In this document: positions 60,194-64,000 of the stretch, in pieces
Numbering within the stretch: the stretch's first letter is position 1
How the letters are laid out: every line of letters starts with the position of its first letter
NCBI RefSeq assembly: GCF_001613245.1
Contig: NZ_BDBZ01000040.1
Location: forward strand, 40,853-104,852
Reading direction: 5' to 3'
Origin: Nocardia speluncae NBRC 108251
Lineage (GTDB): Bacteria; Actinomycetota; Actinomycetes; Mycobacteriales; Mycobacteriaceae
Length of the DNA: 64,000 nt
Program-made: the position numbers and the translations under genes
The notes under the pieces: generated by a model
Databases searched by the model: none
What the model was told of the DNA's origin: nothing
Seen by the model: only the letters and a program-made list of their open reading frames with translations

Positions 60194-61531
60194 CTACCCG
60201 CCGACTCCCGCAACCACCCGCGCGTACCGGCCGATATGTGGGCGAAGTCCGTAGTGGCCGCGCAAGGTGGTCTCCGTATAGTCGGTGCGGAACAGACCGC
60301 GGGCCTGCAGGATCGGGACCACCTGGTCGACGAAATCGGTCAGGCCGCCGGGCAGGTACGGCGGCATCACGTTGAATCCGTCGGCTGCGCCCGCTTCGAA
60401 CCAGCGCTGCAGGTCGTCGGCGATCTGTTCCGGCGTACCCGCCACGGTGCGGTGGCCGCGACCGCCACCGAGTTCGGCGATGAGGTCGCCGATGGTCAGC
60501 GATTCACGGGACGCCAGATCCTTCACCAGCTGGTAGCGGCTTTTGTTGCCTTGGATCTTTTCGAGCGGAGGTAGCGGGGGCAGCGGCGCATCCAGGGGAT
60601 AGCCGGTGAGGTCCACCCCGACCATCTGGGAGAGTTGACGCAGCGCGTACTCCGGTGAGATCAATTCGGTGAATTCCCGTTCCAGCCGCCGACCGGCCGC
60701 TTCGGACTCGGCGATGAAGGGCACGATCCCCGGCAGGATCTTCACCTCGTCCTGGTCGCGCCCGGCCGCGACCGCGCGGGCCTTCACATCACGATAGAAA
60801 TCTTGTCCCTCCGGAATCGAACGCTGCGCGGTGAAAACCGCCTCGGCCCAGCGACCGGCGAAATCCTTACCGCTCTCCGACGATCCGGCCTGGACGAGCA
60901 GCGGGCGGCCCTGCGCGGAAGAAGGCACATTGAGTGGGCCGCGTACGGTGAACCGCTCCCCCACATGGTCGACGGTGTGCACCTTGTCCGGGTCGGCGAA
61001 GATGCCGGTGGCAGCGTCGAGAACGACGGCGTCGGGCTCCCACGAATCCCACAGGGCCGTGGCCACCTCGACGAATTCGCCGGCCCGGCGATAGCGTCCG
61101 GCGTGATCGGGGAGCTCGGCGTAGCCGAAGTTCGCGGCCTCGTCGGCACCCACGGAGGTGACGATGTTCCAGCCCGCCCGGCCGCCGCTGATCCGGTCCA
61201 GCGAGGCGAGGGATCGGGCCAGGTTGTACGGCTCGTTGTAGCCGGTGGAGGCCGTCGCGATCAGGCCGATATGTTCGGTGGCCACCGCCATCGCCGACAG
61301 CAGGGTGATCGGTTCGAAGGTCGTCTGAGTGTTGCGTTCGATGCGGGAACCTACCGAGAGGAGATCGGCGAAAAACACCGAATCGAGTTTGCCGCGTTCG
61401 GCGATTCGCGCCAGCTCCTGAAAATATCCGGCTCGCAGCACATTACGGGCATCGGTGCGCGGATGTCGCCAGGCCGCCTCGTGATGGCCGACCCCCATGA
61501 GAAACGCGTTGAGATGAAGCTGCGAGGACAT
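60194..61531 (-). CDS. LLM-class flavin-dependent monooxygenase, NtaA/SnaA/DszA type
   Basis: 445 residues of the FMN-dependent luciferase-like superfamily, nitrilotriacetate monooxygenase group: LNAFLMGVGHHEAAWRHP, FFADLLSVGSRIERNTQTTFEP, ASTGYNEPYNLARSLASLD, GRAGWNIVTS, QAGSSESGKDFAGRWAEAVF and FNVMPPYLPGGL. It cleaves sulfonates, sulfones or related compounds with an FMN reductase made elsewhere. It ends the ABC transporter unit, nine bases after the permease gene. Confidence 0.9.
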   Translation of the reverse strand: MSSQLHLNAFLMGVGHHEAAWRHPRTDARNVLRAGYFQELARIAERGKLDSVFFADLLSVGSRIERNTQTTFEPITLLSAMAVATEHIGLIATASTGYNEPYNLARSLASLDRISGGRAGWNIVTSVGADEAANFGYAELPDHAGRYRRAGEFVEVATALWDSWEPDAVVLDAATGIFADPDKVHTVDHVGERFTVRGPLNVPSSAQGRPLLVQAGSSESGKDFAGRWAEAVFTAQRSIPEGQDFYRDVKARAVAAGRDQDEVKILPGIVPFIAESEAAGRRLEREFTELISPEYALRQLSQMVGVDLTGYPLDAPLPPLPPLEKIQGNKSRYQLVKDLASRESLTIGDLIAELGGGRGHRTVAGTPEQIADDLQRWFEAGAADGFNVMPPYLPGGLTDFVDQVVPILQARGLFRTDYTETTLRGHYGLRPHIGRYARVVAGVGG

Positions 61532-61540
61532 CGGCGCCGC

Positions 61541-62419
61541 CTACAGAGCCACACGCCAGCGCGAGAGCCGGCGTTCGGTGAATACGAGAACCGCGTTGAA
61601 AACCAGCCCGACCAGCGCGATGGCGATGATCCCCGCATACATGTCGGGGATCTGGAAATTGAGCTGGGCCGCCGTGATCAGATAGCCCAGCCCGGCTTTG
61701 GCACCGACCATCTCCGCCGCGATCAACACAAGAATCGAGGAGGCGGCAGCCATCCGCAGGCCGGTGAAGATGGTCGGAACCGCGGCGGGTAGCACCACCT
61801 TGTACACGATCGCGAATTGGGAGAAGCCGAGCGAACGAGCCGATTTCACGAGCAGCGGCTCCACCGTGCGGACCCCGGAGATGGTGTTCAGCAGAACAGG
61901 GAAGGCGCAGGCATAGATCACCAGCGCGACCTTGGATGTTTCTCCGATACCGAGGATGAGGACGAATACCGGCAGCAGCGCCAGCGCCGCGGTATTGCGG
62001 AACAACTCCAGAACCGGGTTGAGGAAATCGGCGACCGGCCGATACCAGGCGATCGCCACCCCCAGCGGCACCGCGAACGCGACCGCGATCACGAAACCGG
62101 TGAGCGCCCGGGTCAGGCTCGTCGATATGTGCTCCCACAGCTGGCCGTTCCCGATCAGCTCGAAGAAAGTCTGGGCGACCGCGGTGAACGGTGGCAGGAA
62201 CACCTTGTCGACAAGGCCGGCGCGGGGCGCGACCTCCCACAGCGCGATAAAAGTCACGATCGCCACCGACGGTTTCATCAGACGCCACACCATGGCCGCC
62301 GTGCGCCGCCCCCACCGCGGTACACCGGGCCGGGCGGACGCCTCGGGCCGGGTTCCGGCACGTTCGGATTCGGTCCGTGGTGCGTTGTCCACAGTGCCGG
62401 TGGCGAGTGCGCTAGACAT
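61541..62419 (-). CDS. ABC transporter permease, sulfonate/taurine type (SsuC-like)
   Basis: 292 residues with about six membrane segments and the EAA-type loop SLGFSQFAIVYKVVLPAAVPTIFTGL. A 40-residue cytoplasmic head is disordered. It overlaps the ATPase gene by 8 bases. It forms the channel for the substrate passed by the binding protein. Confidence 0.9.
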   Translation of the reverse strand: MSSALATGTVDNAPRTESERAGTRPEASARPGVPRWGRRTAAMVWRLMKPSVAIVTFIALWEVAPRAGLVDKVFLPPFTAVAQTFFELIGNGQLWEHISTSLTRALTGFVIAVAFAVPLGVAIAWYRPVADFLNPVLELFRNTAALALLPVFVLILGIGETSKVALVIYACAFPVLLNTISGVRTVEPLLVKSARSLGFSQFAIVYKVVLPAAVPTIFTGLRMAAASSILVLIAAEMVGAKAGLGYLITAAQLNFQIPDMYAGIIAIALVGLVFNAVLVFTERRLSRWRVAL

Positions 62420-63242
62420 GCTGAGCTTCTTCCGTGGTCGAGATAGCGGCCAGTTCGAGCGAGCGGGCGCGTTCGACCTCGTCGTGGAGCAGAGACCAGA
62501 TCTGGTGGCGCAACTCCCGGAATTCCGCGCCGGACCGGATGTCGTCGGCCGTACGGTCGATATCGATATCGACCACCGTCTTCACCCGACCGGGCCGGGA
62601 CGTGAGTACGGCGACCCGCTGCCCCAGGTAGATCGCCTCGTCGATGCCGTGGGTGATGAACAGGATCGTCTTACCCGTACGTTCCCAGATGCGCAGCAGT
62701 TCGTCCTGGAGCGATTCGCGGGTCTGCGCGTCGAGCGCAGCGAACGGTTCGTCCATCAGCAGCACCTCGGGGTCGTAGGCCAGGCTGCGCGCGATCGCGA
62801 CCCGCTGCTTCATCCCGCCGGACAGTTCGTGCGGATACCGGTCGGCGAATCCGGCCAGCCCGACCAGCTCGAGATAGTGTTCGGCACGTTCCCGGCGGTC
62901 GGCGCGCGGTACCCCCTTGGCTTCCAGCCCGAATTCGATATTGCGGCGTGCCGAACGCCACGGCAGTAATGCGTACTGCTGGAAGACGATTCCGCGATCG
63001 AGTCCGGGGCCGGTGATCGGCGTGCCGTCGAGCAGGATCTGCCCCGAGGTCGGGGCGCTCAGCCCACCGAGTAGATCGAGCAGCGTAGATTTCCCGCAAC
63101 CGCTGGGCCCGACGAGGACCAGGAACTCACCGGCGGCCAGGTCCAGGGTGATGTCCTGTACCGCGGTCAGCTCGGCCTTACGGCCCTGGATCGGGAAGGT
63201 CTTGCTCACCTGGGTCAGGCGGAGTTTGGGTGTGCTGGTCAT
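62412..63242 (-). CDS. ABC transporter ATP-binding protein, sulfonate/nitrate type (SsuB-like)
   Basis: 276 residues: Walker A GPSGCGKSTLLDLLGG, Q-loop FQQYALLPW, signature LSGGMKQRVAIARSL, Walker B VLLMDEPFAALD and the switch histidine FITHGIDEA. It powers uptake with the permease. ATG 63242 overlaps the stop of the binding-protein gene as ATGA. Confidence 0.93.
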   Translation of the reverse strand: MTSTPKLRLTQVSKTFPIQGRKAELTAVQDITLDLAAGEFLVLVGPSGCGKSTLLDLLGGLSAPTSGQILLDGTPITGPGLDRGIVFQQYALLPWRSARRNIEFGLEAKGVPRADRRERAEHYLELVGLAGFADRYPHELSGGMKQRVAIARSLAYDPEVLLMDEPFAALDAQTRESLQDELLRIWERTGKTILFITHGIDEAIYLGQRVAVLTSRPGRVKTVVDIDIDRTADDIRSGAEFRELRHQIWSLLHDEVERARSLELAAISTTEEAQHV

Positions 63243-64000
63243 TTTTCACCGGCCGATACTTGTCCGTCGGGACCGCCGTCGGCGGGGTAGGTGCCGTTGG
63301 CGTACGGGTTGTACTCGTTGGTGTAGAGGTCGCGGGCGGCCGGCGCACTGTCGTCGAGCTCGCCGTTGCGTACCAGCCAGTCGATCCAGACCTGCAGTTC
63401 GCGTTCGGCGATGACCGCGCCCGGCGCCGGGATACCGGGACTACGCCAGAACTGCACGGTCTCCGCGTTTTCCGCGCGGCCGCGGGCGGCGATGATATCG
63501 GCGAACCGCGCGATCACTTCCTGCTGCGGCCGCGTCTGCGTCCAGCGGACCGCACGGGCAGTGCCCTGGACGAAATCGCGCACTACCTCGGAGTTTGCGG
63601 CGATGAAATCGTCGCGCATGACGTAGGTGCCGTAGCTGAAGGCACCGAACAGGTCGCGGTCGGTGAACAGCGCGCGCAGACCGCCCCGTTCGAGCGCGGT
63701 CTCCCGGTAGACAGAGTTGAGAGTCGCGACATCGATCTGTCCCCCGCGTAGTGCCTGTTCGGTGTTCACCGGGGGCACCACGGTCAGCTGAACGGTGTCG
63801 ATCTCCGCGGGCGTCAGCCCCTGCTGCGCAAGCCATTCCCGGGTGAGGAATTCATGATGGGCGCCCAGCGTATTCATCCCGACCTTCTTGCCGATGAGGT
63901 CGCGCGCCGACCGGATCGGGCTGTCCTGGAGTACGTAGTACCCGGTGTATTCGGCGGCATCCGCACCGTAGGAGCTGAGAATCGAGGTGATCGGCGCACC
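63239..64000 (-). CDS. ABC substrate-binding protein, SsuA/NMT1 type, truncated by window edge
   Basis: 253 residues of the C-terminal part are visible; the signal peptide lies off the right edge. Typical elements: LIGKKVGMNTLGAHHEFLTREWL, VVPPVNTEQALRGGQIDVATLNS and the later FADIIAARGRAENAET. It should catch a sulfonate or related anion and hand it to the permease. It is the first known gene of the binding protein-ATPase-permease-monooxygenase unit. Confidence 0.88.
   Translation of the reverse strand, partial: GAPITSILSSYGADAAEYTGYYVLQDSPIRSARDLIGKKVGMNTLGAHHEFLTREWLAQQGLTPAEIDTVQLTVVPPVNTEQALRGGQIDVATLNSVYRETALERGGLRALFTDRDLFGAFSYGTYVMRDDFIAANSEVVRDFVQGTARAVRWTQTRPQQEVIARFADIIAARGRAENAETVQFWRSPGIPAPGAVIAERELQVWIDWLVRNGELDDSAPAARDLYTNEYNPYANGTYPADGGPDGQVSAGEK

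Noticed and set aside
1..64000. CRISPR arrays, insertion sequences, tRNA and rRNA genes
   Set aside because: Looked for by eye on both strands and not seen; no transposase, integrase or regular spaced repeats. A tRNA search program would settle the tRNA point.

Overview
The window is high-GC DNA from an actinomycete of the order Mycobacteriales. Nocardia or a close relative is the best guess, inferred from gene content and not proven. The evidence is WhiB1 and WhiB7, the AdnA-AdnB helicase-nuclease pair, the SigH/RsrA thiol-stress pair, the 24-residue ribosomal protein bL37, a DUF3107 protein, MoeZ, and a gene order that (from memory) follows the Mycobacterium tuberculosis block Rv3195 to Rv3228. 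No tRNA, rRNA, CRISPR array, insertion sequence or prophage was seen. Genes are densely packed and many pairs overlap by 4 bases (GTGA, ATGA or CTGA).

Layout. 1-2955: 3' part of uvrD2, then whiB7 with a WhiB7-type promoter, a leader reading frame and an intrinsic terminator acting as attenuator. 3014-7073: a minus-strand group of DUF2342 metalloprotease, E1/cyclodehydratase-like protein and UbiB-type kinase. 7211-9838: NudC, a TrkA-type potassium channel and a DoxX-like protein. 10029-19028: AdnB and AdnA (AdnA carries a disordered insert of about 300 residues), a LipV-like hydrolase and an alkyltransferase-like repair protein. 19079-23015: a MobA-MoeA fusion, a MerR regulator and a secreted trypsin-like protein. 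23190-32075: a nitrate/nitrite assimilation group (narK, nirB, nirD, NnaR-like regulator, CbiX-like chelatase), then a CynX-type transporter divergent from a FadR-type regulator. 32108-46399: a conserved mycobacterial-type block (TIGR02569 protein, moeZ, DUF3152 protein, TetR, DUF3107, ferritin-like protein, PhaC-like hydrolase, RhlE, propeller protein, Ddn-like protein, histidine phosphatase, GNAT, membrane protein, lipid kinase, whiB1). 46620-53450: PdtaS-like kinase, a TIM-barrel protein, a biotinyl carrier protein, bL37, rsrA, sigH, a YbaK deacylase, a YqcI/YcgG protein and a small exported protein. 53502-58435: SRAP peptidase, aldehyde dehydrogenase, aroA and rsgA. 58490-60074: a TfoX remnant and a DUF1648-GntR pair. 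60194-64000: a sulfonate-type ABC transporter with a flavin monooxygenase, cut by the right edge.

Themes. Genome maintenance is well represented (UvrD2, AdnAB, ATL, SRAP, NudC). Redox and stress control comes from WhiB7, WhiB1, SigH/RsrA and PdtaS. Nitrate and nitrite are handled by NarK and NirBD, with sirohaem-related neighbours and a HemD-like regulator. The regulatory DNA gives the clearest new observations: the whiB7 attenuator, an exact SigH-type autopromoter with two usable sigH starts, two CRP-like sites at whiB1, paired DnaA-box-like sequences at 5353-5385, an 89-nucleotide hairpin upstream of rhlE, and several operator palindromes.
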